Below the pieces are notes generated by a model. The model ran no database searches. It was not told where the DNA came from and was given only the letters and a program-made list of their open reading frames with translations. The position numbers and the translations under genes are program-made. 64,000 nt of DNA from Streptomyces luteogriseus (GTDB taxonomy: Bacteria > Actinomycetota > Actinomycetes > Streptomycetales > Streptomycetaceae): assembly GCF_014205055.1 (NCBI RefSeq), contig NZ_JACHMS010000001.1:3286001-3350000 (forward strand), in the 5' to 3' direction. Below, one piece after another: positions 37,787-46,238 of the stretch (the first letter of the stretch is position 1; the number at the start of each line of letters is the position of its first letter).

Positions 37787-38491
37787 TCAGCCCACCACCA
37801 CGAGGATCAGCACCAGCACCGTCCCCGCCACCGCCGGCGCCAGCACCTCGTAGGCCCACCGCACGGTGACCTCGCCCCGCGCCGCCTCCGTCTGGTGCCG
37901 CGCCTCGTACAGCCCGCGCAGCTCGTCCATGATCCGGTCGGTCTCGGCGCGCGCGGGCCCCTCGGAGACGGAGTCCCTGCCGAGGCCCCCGTCCAGACCC
38001 GTCGGCATCCCGAGCGCGCTGCCGCGCCCCGCGTCCCGCCCCGTTCCCCGCCGCGCCTGCGCCGTCGCCCGCATCTCGCGCCGCGCGGCCTTCTTGCGGG
38101 CGCGCAGCGAGACGGGCACGGCCCACAGCTGGTACTTCGCACCGGACTGGGTGAGGACCTCGTTCGAGTAGGAGGAGCGCAGGGCGGCGACCTGCGCCCA
38201 GGGCACGACGACGAGGCGGAAGGGGTTGCGGATGCGCAGCCGGTCATCGCCGGCGTACACGGCGGGCCGCAGCGTGAACGCGGCGACCAGCGGCACGACG
38301 AGGAGCAGCACGGCGAGCGCCAGCCACGGCGTGCGCCCCTCTCCGGAGATCACCGCATCGATGCCGAGCCACCCGGTGATGGCGAGCAGCAGCACGCCAC
38401 CGGCGATGGCCGGGACCGACCGGTAGACCCGGTCCTTGGACTCGGGCTCCTGAGGCTGCGGCGCCGGCGGCTGGGGTTCGGGGCTCGTCAT
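37787..38491 (-). CDS. PH domain-containing membrane protein
   Basis: A 234-residue protein with a Pro/Gln-rich N-terminus, two membrane helices (about residues 28-48 and 58-76), a bacterial PH-like module (VYAGDDRLRIRNPFRLVVVPWAQV and KYQLWAVPVSLRARKK, about 78-140), a disordered Gly/Arg-rich section, and a C-terminal helix (YEVLAPAVAGTVLVLILVVVG). Such proteins are common in actinobacteria with no proven role. ATG at 38491. Divergent from deoC, whose palindromic operator lies between them. Confidence 0.87.
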   Translation of the reverse strand: MTSPEPQPPAPQPQEPESKDRVYRSVPAIAGGVLLLAITGWLGIDAVISGEGRTPWLALAVLLLVVPLVAAFTLRPAVYAGDDRLRIRNPFRLVVVPWAQVAALRSSYSNEVLTQSGAKYQLWAVPVSLRARKKAARREMRATAQARRGTGRDAGRGSALGMPTGLDGGLGRDSVSEGPARAETDRIMDELRGLYEARHQTEAARGEVTVRWAYEVLAPAVAGTVLVLILVVVG

Positions 38492-38648
38492 GTCTCGATT
38501 CTGCCGGACCCGCCCCGCCCGGGACCTCCGCCCCCTCCCCGAAGACCGCCCCCACACCTCCACCCCGCCCTGGAGACCGTCCCGGGTCCCTGAAGAGCAC
38601 CCCGGACCACGGGGGCCCCGTCGAAGAGAACCGGGGACTGTACAGCCG

Positions 38649-38660
38649 CTACGCGCGTAG
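38649..38660 (+). promoter_or_regulatory. Palindrome CTACGCGCGTAG upstream of deoC
   Basis: Perfect palindrome ending 13 bp before the deoC GTG. A -10-like TATGCT follows at 38663-38668, so a bound protein would block polymerase and the transcript would begin near the start codon. Confidence 0.75.
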
Positions 38661-38673
38661 ATATGCTCGTCTG

Positions 38674-39642
38674 GTGACCATGCCCAGTTCTGCACTCACC
38701 GCAGCTCACCCCCTCAAGGACGTCGCCTCGTCCGACAGCGCGCTGCGCCGCTTCCTCCACGGGCTCCCCGGCGTCGACGCGGTCGGACTCGAGGGCCGTG
38801 CGGCCTCCCTCGGCACCCGTTCGATCAAGACGACCGCGAAGGCGTACGCCATCGACCTCGCGATCTCGATGGTCGACCTGACGACGCTGGAAGGCGCGGA
38901 CACCCCGGGCAAGGTCCGGGCGCTCGGCGCGAAGGCGGTCAAGCCCGATCCGACGGACCGTACGACGCCCGCCACGGCGGCGGTCTGCGTCTACCCCGAC
39001 ATGGTGGCCGTGGCCAAGGAAGCCGTCGCCGGCTCGGGCGTGAAGGTCGCCTCGGTGGCCACGGCGTTCCCGGCCGGCCGCGCCGCGCTCGACGTCAAGC
39101 TGGCCGATGTGCGCGACGCCATCGCCGCCGGCGCCGACGAGATCGACATGGTCATCGACCGCGGAGCGTTCCTGTCGGGCCGATACTTGAAGGTGTACGA
39201 CGAGATCACCGCCGTGCGGGAGGCCTGCGGGACCTCCGCGCGTCTGAAGGTCATCTTCGAGACGGGCGAGCTCTCGACGTACGACAACATCCGCCGCGCG
39301 AGCTGGCTCGGGATGCTGGCGGGGGCGGACTTCATCAAGACCTCCACCGGCAAGGTGGCCGTCAACGCCACCCCGGCGAACACGCTGCTCATGCTGGAGG
39401 CGGTCCGCGACTTCCGTGCCCAGACCGGCATCCAGGTCGGCGTGAAGCCGGCGGGCGGCATCCGCACCTCCAAGGACGCCATCAAGTTCCTCGTGCTGGT
39501 CAACGAGACCGCGGGCGAGGACTGGCTGGACAACCACTGGTTCCGCTTCGGCGCCTCGTCGCTGCTGAACGACCTGCTGATGCAGCGCCAGAAGCTGGCC
39601 ACCGGCCGCTACTCCGGCCCCGACTACGTGACGGTGGACTGA
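38674..39642 (+). CDS. deoC: Deoxyribose-phosphate aldolase
   Basis: Splits 2-deoxyribose-5-phosphate into acetaldehyde and glyceraldehyde-3-phosphate. The 322-residue class I aldolase has the Schiff-base lysine in FIKTSTGKVAVNATP, the proton-relay lysine in VKPAGGIRT and the substrate-binding aspartate in VKPDPTDR-type and EIDMVIDRG segments. The N-terminus of about 60 residues is longer than in E. coli DeoC, as usual for this subgroup. GTG at 38674 without ribosome site. An aldehyde dehydrogenase gene begins 5 bp downstream, matching the need to remove acetaldehyde. Confidence 0.95.
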   Translation: MTMPSSALTAAHPLKDVASSDSALRRFLHGLPGVDAVGLEGRAASLGTRSIKTTAKAYAIDLAISMVDLTTLEGADTPGKVRALGAKAVKPDPTDRTTPATAAVCVYPDMVAVAKEAVAGSGVKVASVATAFPAGRAALDVKLADVRDAIAAGADEIDMVIDRGAFLSGRYLKVYDEITAVREACGTSARLKVIFETGELSTYDNIRRASWLGMLAGADFIKTSTGKVAVNATPANTLLMLEAVRDFRAQTGIQVGVKPAGGIRTSKDAIKFLVLVNETAGEDWLDNHWFRFGASSLLNDLLMQRQKLATGRYSGPDYVTVD

Positions 39643-39647
39643 TCACC

Positions 39648-41105
39648 ATGGCATCGGTATTCGAATACGCCCCGGCCCCCGAGTCGCGCGCGATCGCCGA
39701 CATCGCGCCCTCGTACGGCCTGTTCATCGACGGCGAGTTCGTCGAGGCGGCGGACGGCAAGGTCTTCAAGACCGTCTCCCCGTCCACCGAGGAGGTCCTC
39801 TCGGAGATCGCCCAGGCCGGTTCCGAGGACGTCGACCGCGCGGTGAAGGCCGCGCGCCGGGCCTTCGAGAAGTGGTCGGCGCTCCCGGGCGCGGAGCGCG
39901 CGAAGTACCTCTTCCGCATCGCCCGCATCATCCAGGAGCGCTCCCGCGAGCTGGCCGTCCTCGAGACCCTGGACAACGGCAAGCCGATCAAGGAGACGCG
40001 CGACGCCGACCTGCCCCTGGTCGCCGCCCACTTCTTCTACTACGCGGGCTGGGCCGACAAGCTCGACCACGCGGGCTACGGGCCGAACCCGAGGCCCCTC
40101 GGCGTGGCGGGCCAGGTCATCCCCTGGAACTTCCCCCTCCTGATGCTGGCGTGGAAGATCGCCCCGGCCCTCGCGACCGGCAACACGGTCGTCCTGAAGC
40201 CGGCCGAGACCACCCCCCTGTCGGCGCTGTTCTTCGCGGACATCTGCCGCCAGGCGGGCCTGCCCAAGGGTGTCGTCAACATCCTCCCGGGCTACGGCGA
40301 CGCCGGCGCCGCGCTGATCGCCCACCCCGACGTGAACAAGGTCGCCTTCACCGGCTCCACGGCCGTCGGCAAGGAGATCGCCCGCACGGTCGCCGGGACC
40401 CGTAAGAAGGTCACGCTCGAACTGGGCGGCAAGGGTGCCAACATCGTCTTCGACGACGCCCCCATCGACCAGGCCGTCGAGGGCATCGTCAACGGCATCT
40501 TCTTCAACCAGGGCCAGGTCTGCTGCGCCGGCAGCCGCCTCCTGGTCCAGGAGTCGATCCAGGAGGAGCTGCTCGACTCCCTCAAGCGCCGTCTGTCCAC
40601 GCTGCGTCTCGGCGACCCGCTGGACAAGAACACCGACATCGGTGCGATCAACTCCGAGGAGCAGCTCACCCGCATCACCTCGCTCGTCGAGCAGGGCGAG
40701 GCGGAGGGCGCCGAGCGCTGGTCGCCCGCGTGCGAGCTGCCGGAGAGCGGCTACTGGTTCGCCCCGACGCTGTTCACGAACGTCACCCAGGCGCACCGGA
40801 TCGCCCGCGACGAGATCTTCGGCCCGGTGCTGTCGGTGCTGACCTTCCGCACTCCGGACGAGGCGGTCGCCAAGGCCAACAACACGCCGTACGGCCTCTC
40901 CGCCGGCATCTGGACGGAGAAGGGCTCCCGCATCCTGGCGGTCGCGAACAAGCTCCGCGCGGGTGTCGTCTGGTCCAACACGTTCAACAAGTTCGACCCG
41001 ACGTCGCCGTTCGGCGGCTACAAGGAGTCGGGCTTCGGCCGCGAGGGCGGCCGCCACGGCCTGGAGGCGTACCTCGCCCCGTCGAGCCCGGAGGGCGAGC
41101 GTTAA
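39648..41105 (+). CDS. Aldehyde dehydrogenase
   Basis: NAD-dependent dehydrogenase, 485 residues. The general-base glutamate lies in TLELGGKG and the nucleophilic cysteine in FFNQGQVCCAGSR; NAD-binding GSTAVGKEI and the C-terminal SPFGGYKESGFGREGG are intact. Sitting directly after deoC, it probably oxidises acetaldehyde from deoxyribose degradation to acetate. Its TAA stop abuts the ATG of the next gene, a half-length relative, so the pair is translationally coupled. Confidence 0.93.
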   Translation: MASVFEYAPAPESRAIADIAPSYGLFIDGEFVEAADGKVFKTVSPSTEEVLSEIAQAGSEDVDRAVKAARRAFEKWSALPGAERAKYLFRIARIIQERSRELAVLETLDNGKPIKETRDADLPLVAAHFFYYAGWADKLDHAGYGPNPRPLGVAGQVIPWNFPLLMLAWKIAPALATGNTVVLKPAETTPLSALFFADICRQAGLPKGVVNILPGYGDAGAALIAHPDVNKVAFTGSTAVGKEIARTVAGTRKKVTLELGGKGANIVFDDAPIDQAVEGIVNGIFFNQGQVCCAGSRLLVQESIQEELLDSLKRRLSTLRLGDPLDKNTDIGAINSEEQLTRITSLVEQGEAEGAERWSPACELPESGYWFAPTLFTNVTQAHRIARDEIFGPVLSVLTFRTPDEAVAKANNTPYGLSAGIWTEKGSRILAVANKLRAGVVWSNTFNKFDPTSPFGGYKESGFGREGGRHGLEAYLAPSSPEGER

Positions 41106-41996
41106 ATGAATGCAACTGATCGGCTCAACGTCCTGAAGACCTACAAGCTGTACGTCGGCGGGAAGTTCCCGCGTTCCGAGAGCGGCCGGGTGTACGAGGT
41201 GAGCGACTCCAAGGGCAAGTGGCTGGCGAACGCGCCCCTGTCGTCCCGCAAGGACGCCCGTGACGCGGTCGTCGCGGCGCGCAAGGCGTTCGGCGGCTGG
41301 TCCGGGGCGACGGCGTACAACCGCGGCCAGATCCTCTACCGCGTCGCCGAGATGCTGGAGGGCCGCCGCGACCAGTTCACCCGTGAGGTGGCCGACGCGG
41401 AGGGCCTGTCGAAGTCCAAGGCGGCCGCGGTCGTGGACGCGACGATCGACCGCTGGGTCTGGTACGCGGGCTGGACCGACAAGATCGCCCAGGTGGTCGG
41501 CGGCGGCAACCCGGTCGCGGGCCCGTTCTTCAACCTGTCCTCCCCCGAACCGACGGGCGTGGTCGCGATCGTGGCCCCCCAGGAGTCGTCCTTCCTGGGT
41601 CTGGTGTCGGTGCTCGCCCCGGTGATCGCGACCGGCAACACGGCGATCGTGGTGGCGAGCGAGAACTCCCCGCTCCCCGCCCTGTCCCTGGCCGAGGTCC
41701 TGGCCACCTCGGACGTCCCCGGCGGCGTGGTCAACGTCCTCTCGGGCCGTACGGCCGAGATCGCCGCCCCGCTGGCGGCCCACCAGGACGTCAACGCGAT
41801 CGACCTCGCGGGCGCCGACGAGGTCCTCGCGAAGGAGCTGGAGATCGCGGCGGCCGACAACCTCAAGCGGGTTCTCCGTCCACAGCCTGTGGATTACGCG
41901 AAGACTCCCGGCACCGACCGCCTGACGGCGTTCCTGGAGACCAAAACGGTCTGGCACCCCACGGGGTCACTGGGCGCGTCGGGCTCCTCGTACTAG
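41106..41996 (+). CDS. Half-length aldehyde dehydrogenase-like protein without catalytic cysteine
   Basis: A 296-residue protein that covers only the N-terminal, NAD-binding part of the ALDH fold (KLYVGGKFPRSESGRVYEV, SSPEPTGVVAIVAPQESSF, APVIATGNTAIVVASENS) and ends with TAFLETKTVWHPTG. The ELGGKG glutamate and cysteine regions are missing. The clean ends and coupling to the full-length enzyme argue against random decay. Full ALDH plus a catalytically dead ALDH-like partner recalls ALDH16 enzymes, where the two are fused; this could be a split version acting as a structural subunit. Confidence 0.85.
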   Translation: MNATDRLNVLKTYKLYVGGKFPRSESGRVYEVSDSKGKWLANAPLSSRKDARDAVVAARKAFGGWSGATAYNRGQILYRVAEMLEGRRDQFTREVADAEGLSKSKAAAVVDATIDRWVWYAGWTDKIAQVVGGGNPVAGPFFNLSSPEPTGVVAIVAPQESSFLGLVSVLAPVIATGNTAIVVASENSPLPALSLAEVLATSDVPGGVVNVLSGRTAEIAAPLAAHQDVNAIDLAGADEVLAKELEIAAADNLKRVLRPQPVDYAKTPGTDRLTAFLETKTVWHPTGSLGASGSSY

Positions 41997-42010
41997 ACGC
42001 CCCCACAGCC

Positions 42011-42050
42011 GAAGCCCCGGTCCTCCTCCGTCCAGGAGGTCCGGGGCTTC
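42011..42050. terminator. Bidirectional hairpin between ALDH operon and tetR
   Basis: 17-nt arms (42011-42027 and 42034-42050) with one mismatch and a 6-nt loop, 15 bp beyond the ALDH-like stop and 18 bp beyond the convergent tetR stop. Confidence 0.88.
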
Positions 42051-42067
42051 TCCGCGTCCGTCCCGCC

Positions 42068-42811
42068 TCATATCCCGAGCCGCTGCCCGATGCCGTCGAG
42101 CACGCAGTCGAGGCCGAAGGCGAACTCCCAGGCTCGGTCGTCCTTGCGGGTCGCGCCGAGGGCGTACCGCTCGAAGGCCGGGTAGCGGCCCGTGCTCATC
42201 AGGTAGCGCATCTGCGGGGCGAGCGCCTCGCGGGTCTCGTCACCGCCGGCCCAGCCGTGGCGTTCCTGGTACTCGCGCAGGGCGATCTCGGTCTGGGCCG
42301 AGCCGTGCACGAAGGAGGTGACGGCCCGGAAGGCGGCCATCACCGAGTCGGCGTCCAGGCCGCAGACGGCGAGCGCGGCCAGCTGCCGTTCCGCCACGGC
42401 CATCCGTGACGGTGTGAGCATGATGACGGGGGTGGGCATGACCGCCATCCACGGGTGGGCGAGCATCAGCTCCCGGGTCTGCACGGCGTAGGAACGGAGC
42501 ACCTCCCGCCAGTCCGTCGTGCCCTCGGGGACGGCAAGGTCGCGGGAGACCCGGTCGATCATGAGTGCCCAGAGGTCGTCCTTGCCGTTGACGTGCCGGT
42601 AGGCCGCCATGGGGGCGACGCCCAGTCGGGTGGCGAGACGGCGCATGGTGACGGCGGCGCCGCCCTCCTCGTCGGCGATCTCGACCGCTGCGGCGGCGAT
42701 CCGCTCCAGGGTCAGTGAAGCGCGCGGGAGGGGGGCGGGCCGCTCCATACGCTCCCAGAGGGAGGGCCCTTCGGCCCCGCTCTCCTCGCCCTCCTTTTTC
42801 GTGACCGCCAT
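42068..42811 (-). CDS. TetR/AcrR-family repressor
   Basis: A 247-residue regulator. Residues of about 33-80 form the DNA-binding domain (LTLERIAAAAVEIADEEG, VTMRRLATRLGVAPMAAYRHV, KDDLWALM); the C-terminal part fits the tetracycline-repressor-type ligand domain (TetR_C). ATG at 42811 with a GGAGCG site. Divergent from an FMN-reductase and MFS efflux operon across a palindromic operator, so it most probably represses that operon and itself, released by the exported compound. Confidence 0.92.
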   Translation of the reverse strand: MAVTKKEGEESGAEGPSLWERMERPAPLPRASLTLERIAAAAVEIADEEGGAAVTMRRLATRLGVAPMAAYRHVNGKDDLWALMIDRVSRDLAVPEGTTDWREVLRSYAVQTRELMLAHPWMAVMPTPVIMLTPSRMAVAERQLAALAVCGLDADSVMAAFRAVTSFVHGSAQTEIALREYQERHGWAGGDETREALAPQMRYLMSTGRYPAFERYALGATRKDDRAWEFAFGLDCVLDGIGQRLGI

Positions 42812-42864
42812 GGTCCGCTCCTCCCGGGTCGATGTGTCGTGTACAGCGTATCGCCAGTAGACGC

Positions 42865-42884
42865 CGTACACATTGCTGTGTACG
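42865..42884. promoter_or_regulatory. TetR operator between tetR and the FMN-reductase/MFS operon
   Basis: Perfect CGTACACA-TTGC-TGTGTACG. An outer inverted pair, GTGTACAGCGTAT (42839-42851) and ATACGCCGTACAC (42899-42911), matches 12 of 13 positions, making a nested two-operator arrangement. Confidence 0.8.
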
Positions 42885-42927
42885 TTGTACGCATACAGAT
42901 ACGCCGTACACCTCCAGGGGGAGACCC

Positions 42928-43524
42928 ATGCCCGTCCGCATCGAACCGCTCCGCGTCGCCGTCCTCGTCGGCTCGACCCGCGAGGGGCGCTTCGCACCCG
43001 TGATCACCACATGGCTGACCGGCCATCTCGAGCAGCGCGACGACCTGACGGCCGACGTCGTCGACCTCGCCGAGACGCCACTGCCGACCGTGTTCCCGGC
43101 GTTCGGCGGGCAGCCGCCGGCCGGCTCCCGGGAGCAACTGGCCCTCGTCTCACCACGCCTCGCCGCGGCCGACGCCTTCGTCCTCGTCACGCCCGAGTAC
43201 AACCACAGCTTCCCGGCGTCCCTGAAGAACGCGATCGACTGGCACGGCGAGGAGTGGCACGGCAAGCCGGTCGGCTTCGTCTCCTACGGCGGCCTGTCCG
43301 GCGGTCTGCGCGCGGTGGAGCAGCTACGGGTCGTCATGGCCGAGGTGAACGCCATGACCATCCGCAACACCGTGAGCTTCCACGACGCCTGGAGCCGCTT
43401 CGACGAGGACGGCACCTGCAAGGACCCCGCCGCCGACACCGCCGCGAAGGCCCTGCTCGACCAGCTCGCCTGGTGGGGCCACGCCCTGCGGGACGCCAAG
43501 TCCGTCCGCCGCTACGTCGCCTGA
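42928..43524 (+). CDS. NADPH-dependent FMN reductase family protein
   Basis: Flavodoxin-fold oxidoreductase, 198 residues. FMN phosphate loop VLVGSTREGRFAPV, then FVLVTPEYNHSFPASLKNAIDW, the classical signature, and a GFVSYGGLSGGLRAVEQLR segment. It could reduce quinones, azo or nitro compounds. ATG at 42928 has an AGGGGGAG site. First gene of the operon with the MFS transporter 26 bp downstream; under TetR control a detoxification pair, reducing then exporting, is plausible. Confidence 0.93.
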   Translation: MPVRIEPLRVAVLVGSTREGRFAPVITTWLTGHLEQRDDLTADVVDLAETPLPTVFPAFGGQPPAGSREQLALVSPRLAAADAFVLVTPEYNHSFPASLKNAIDWHGEEWHGKPVGFVSYGGLSGGLRAVEQLRVVMAEVNAMTIRNTVSFHDAWSRFDEDGTCKDPAADTAAKALLDQLAWWGHALRDAKSVRRYVA

Positions 43525-43550
43525 CCACCGGCCGCGAGACAGGGGGAACC

Positions 43551-45068
43551 ATGGACACACGCGCGGCGGGCACCACCGCGGACGAGGCGGCCCGGCCGGC
43601 TGCCCCGCCTTCCCGGCTCGTCATCCTCGGGCTGCTGCTCGGCATCGTGCTCGGCACGCTCGACGGAACCGTGGTCGGCACCGCTCTGCCCACCATCGTC
43701 GGCGACCTCGGCGGCCTCGACCACCTCTCCTGGGTACTCACCGCCTATCTGCTGACCACGGCCGTTTCCACCCCGGTCTGGGGCAAACTCGGCGACCTGT
43801 ACGGGCACAAGGGCAGCTACCTCACCTCCATCACCGTGTTCCTGGCCGGCTCGGTGCTGTGCGGACTCGCCCAGGACATGGGCCAGTTGATCGCCTTCCG
43901 GGCTTTGCAGGGGATCGGCGCGGGCGGCCTGTTCGTGGGGGCGCTCTCGCTCATCGGCACGCTGCTCACCCCGGCCGAGGCCGGACGGGCCCAGTCGCTG
44001 ATCGGAGTGCTGCTGCCCGCCGCGATGATCGGCGGCCCCCTGGTCGGCGGCTTCCTCACCGACCAGCTGGACTGGCGCTGGGTGTTCTACGTCAACGTCC
44101 CGGTCGGCGCCGTCGCGCTCGCCCTCATCGGCTACGGGGTCCGGCTGCGCGCGACCCGCGTGAAGGCGCCGATCGACCTGGCGGGGGCCGGGCTGCTCAC
44201 CGGCGCGATCCTCGCCCTGACGCTGCTGGCGAGCTGGGCGGGGACCACGTACACCTGGACGTCACCGCAGATCATCGGGCTCGCCCTGGTCTGCGTGGTC
44301 GCGCTGGCCGCCTTCGTAAGGGTCGAGCGGCGCGCCGCGGAACCGATGATCCCGCCCCGGCTGTTCCGGGACCGGAACTTCACGGTGGCCCAGGTGCTCA
44401 GTTTCGTCACGGGCGCGGCCATGCTGGCGGCGGCGAGCTATCTGCCCCAGTACCTGCAGTTCGCCCGGAACATGTCGTCCACCGAGAGCGGCCTGCTGCT
44501 GCTTCCGCTGATGCTGGGCATGATGGGCGCGCAGCTCGTCATCGGCCGCCGGATCGCCGGCGGCGGACGCTACCGCGCCTATCCGATCGCGGGCGGCGTG
44601 CTCGCCACGGCGGGGGCGTTGTCGCTGCTGGCGCTCGGCACGGCCACGACGGCACCCGTCGCCTCCGGCCTGACGCTGCTGCTCGGCATGGGCATCGGCT
44701 GCCTGATGCAGCCGGCGATGCTCCTCACGATGAACAGCGCCGAGCTCCGCGACATGGGCGCGGCCAGCGGCACCCAGACGCTGCTGCGCACCATCGGCGG
44801 CTCCCTCGGTGTCGCCGTCCTCGGATCCGTCTACACCGGCCGGCTCACGGCCGCCGTGACGGATCGGCTCGGTGCCGAGGGCGGGCGACTCACCGAAGGG
44901 GAGCTGACACCCGGGCTGTTGCGGGACCTGCCCGAGCCGGTCCGGGAGGCGTTCCGGACCGGCGTGGTGGACGGTCTGCACGGCGTCGCGCTCGGCACGG
45001 CCGTCCTGTGCGCCGTGGCGTTCGCGGTGGCGTGGCTGGTGCGGGAGGTCCCGCTGCGGGGCCGGTGA
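43551..45068 (+). CDS. DHA2-family MFS drug efflux transporter (14 TMS)
   Basis: Proton-coupled exporter of 505 residues with about 14 hydrophobic helices. Motif A-like GKLGDLYGHKGSYL follows helix 2, motif C-like GPLVGGFLTDQLDWRWVFYVNVPVG follows helix 5, both typical of EmrB/QacA. The first helix begins LVILGLLLGIVLGTLDGT with the D1 motif. ATG at 43551 with an AGGGGGAA site. It should expel hydrophobic drugs or a secondary metabolite, repressed by the divergent TetR protein. Confidence 0.94.
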   Translation: MDTRAAGTTADEAARPAAPPSRLVILGLLLGIVLGTLDGTVVGTALPTIVGDLGGLDHLSWVLTAYLLTTAVSTPVWGKLGDLYGHKGSYLTSITVFLAGSVLCGLAQDMGQLIAFRALQGIGAGGLFVGALSLIGTLLTPAEAGRAQSLIGVLLPAAMIGGPLVGGFLTDQLDWRWVFYVNVPVGAVALALIGYGVRLRATRVKAPIDLAGAGLLTGAILALTLLASWAGTTYTWTSPQIIGLALVCVVALAAFVRVERRAAEPMIPPRLFRDRNFTVAQVLSFVTGAAMLAAASYLPQYLQFARNMSSTESGLLLLPLMLGMMGAQLVIGRRIAGGGRYRAYPIAGGVLATAGALSLLALGTATTAPVASGLTLLLGMGIGCLMQPAMLLTMNSAELRDMGAASGTQTLLRTIGGSLGVAVLGSVYTGRLTAAVTDRLGAEGGRLTEGELTPGLLRDLPEPVREAFRTGVVDGLHGVALGTAVLCAVAFAVAWLVREVPLRGR

Positions 45069-45069
45069 C

Positions 45070-45477
45070 CTACTGCTGCGACAACAGCCCGGCCGCCTGC
45101 CCCACCACCGGGATGCTCCCGATCGACTGCGCCTGCGCGACCGGCCCGGTCAGCGCCTGGGAGGTCATCGGCTTGAAGTCGGCGAGGTCGGTGCCGATGC
45201 CGTTGTCGAGCGGGTCGACTCCGGTACCGGCGAGCGGGTTGGGCTTGAGGCCGGCGACCGGGCCGGTGACGTAGCCGAGGGTGCCGGTCGCGGCCTGGAG
45301 GCCGGACTCGGGGTCGATCTTGCCGAGGGAGGTGGGGCGGGTGTTGACCACGCCCAGGATCGAGGCCGTGTCCGCCGCGGCCGACGCCGTGCCCGCCCCC
45401 AGTGCCACACCCGCGGTCGCGAGGACGGCCAGGGCACGCTGGGCGGCCGGCTTCTTGGGAGAGTCGTGTCGGGCCAT
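45070..45477 (-). CDS. Small secreted protein of unknown function
   Basis: A 135-residue precursor beginning MARHDSPKKPAAQRALAVL with a signal peptide cleaved near ASAAADTAS. The mature 95 residues are Gly/Pro/Leu-rich with no cysteine (LGYVTGPVAGLKPNPLAGTGVDPL). Proteins like this are often mis-annotated as ATP-binding; no nucleotide motif is present. ATG at 45477 has an AGAAGGTGG site. Ends 1 bp after the MFS stop, convergent. Confidence 0.78.
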   Translation of the reverse strand: MARHDSPKKPAAQRALAVLATAGVALGAGTASAAADTASILGVVNTRPTSLGKIDPESGLQAATGTLGYVTGPVAGLKPNPLAGTGVDPLDNGIGTDLADFKPMTSQALTGPVAQAQSIGSIPVVGQAAGLLSQQ

Positions 45478-45602
45478 GGCTGCCACCTTCTGATGCACTG
45501 GGTAATCGTGTCGGGACCGAGGGTAGTTGAGGTGTGACGCGCGCATCAAAGGCGACCCGCGGGGTCGTACGGCCCCCGGTGGATGCCTCACACTGGTGTC
45601 CC

Positions 45603-46238
45603 GTGAGTTCTCCTCTGCCCATATCGACGCGAGTCGTGCTGCTCTGCGGCCCTTCCGGCTCCGGCAAGTCCCTCCTCGCGGCCCGCTCCGGCCTTCCGGT
45701 GCTGCGGCTCGACGACTTCTACAAGGAGGCCGACGACCCGACGCTGCCGCTCGTGGCGGAGAGCTCCGACATCGACTGGGACCATCCCGACTCGTGGGAC
45801 GCGGACACCGCCGTCGCCGCGATCACCCGGCTGTGCCGCACGGGCCGTACGGAAGTTCCCCTCTACGACCTCTCGCTCAGCGCCCGCACCGGCGTGGAGA
45901 CGGTCGACATCGGGCGGACCCCGCTGTTCATCGCGGAGGGCATCTTCGCCGCGGAGATCGTCACGCGCTGCCGCGAACTCGGCGTCCTCGCCGACGCGCT
46001 GTGCCTGAGCCGCGGCCCGGTGAAGACCTTCCGCCGCCGGTTCCTGCGGGATTTGAAGGAAGGCCGCAAGTCGGTTCCGTTCCTGCTGCGCCGCGGCTGG
46101 CGCCTGATGCGGCAGGAGCGCACGATCGTGGCCCGGCAGACGGCGCTGGGCGCCTACGCCTGCGACCGCGACGAGGCGATGGGCCGGCTGGCGGCAGCGG
46201 CGGCCGGCCGGTGCGCGGGGCTGGGCACGGCGGCCTGA
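45603..46238 (+). CDS. Uridine kinase-like P-loop protein
   Basis: P-loop kinase of 211 residues. Walker A CGPSGSGKSLLA at the N-terminus, then LRLDDFYKEADDPTLP (the uridine kinase DDFY motif), DWDHPDSWD, VPLYDLS and FIAEGIFAAE, all in the order of the uridine/phosphoribulokinase family. It would salvage uridine or cytidine to the monophosphate. GTG start at 45603 just after a weak site. Stop overlaps the next ATG (TGATG), so it is coupled to the DUF4253 gene. Position among nucleoside genes is consistent. Confidence 0.87.
   Translation: MSSPLPISTRVVLLCGPSGSGKSLLAARSGLPVLRLDDFYKEADDPTLPLVAESSDIDWDHPDSWDADTAVAAITRLCRTGRTEVPLYDLSLSARTGVETVDIGRTPLFIAEGIFAAEIVTRCRELGVLADALCLSRGPVKTFRRRFLRDLKEGRKSVPFLLRRGWRLMRQERTIVARQTALGAYACDRDEAMGRLAAAAAGRCAGLGTAA

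Noticed and set aside
39624..41957. A 777-residue minus-strand ORF opposite both aldehyde dehydrogenases
   Set aside because: Arg/Gly/Val-rich shadow; the plus strand encodes recognisable ALDH motifs in tight operon order.
41106..41996. Calling the half-length ALDH a pseudogene
   Set aside because: Intact frame, coupled start, family-like ends and normal codon character suggest a functional truncated paralogue.
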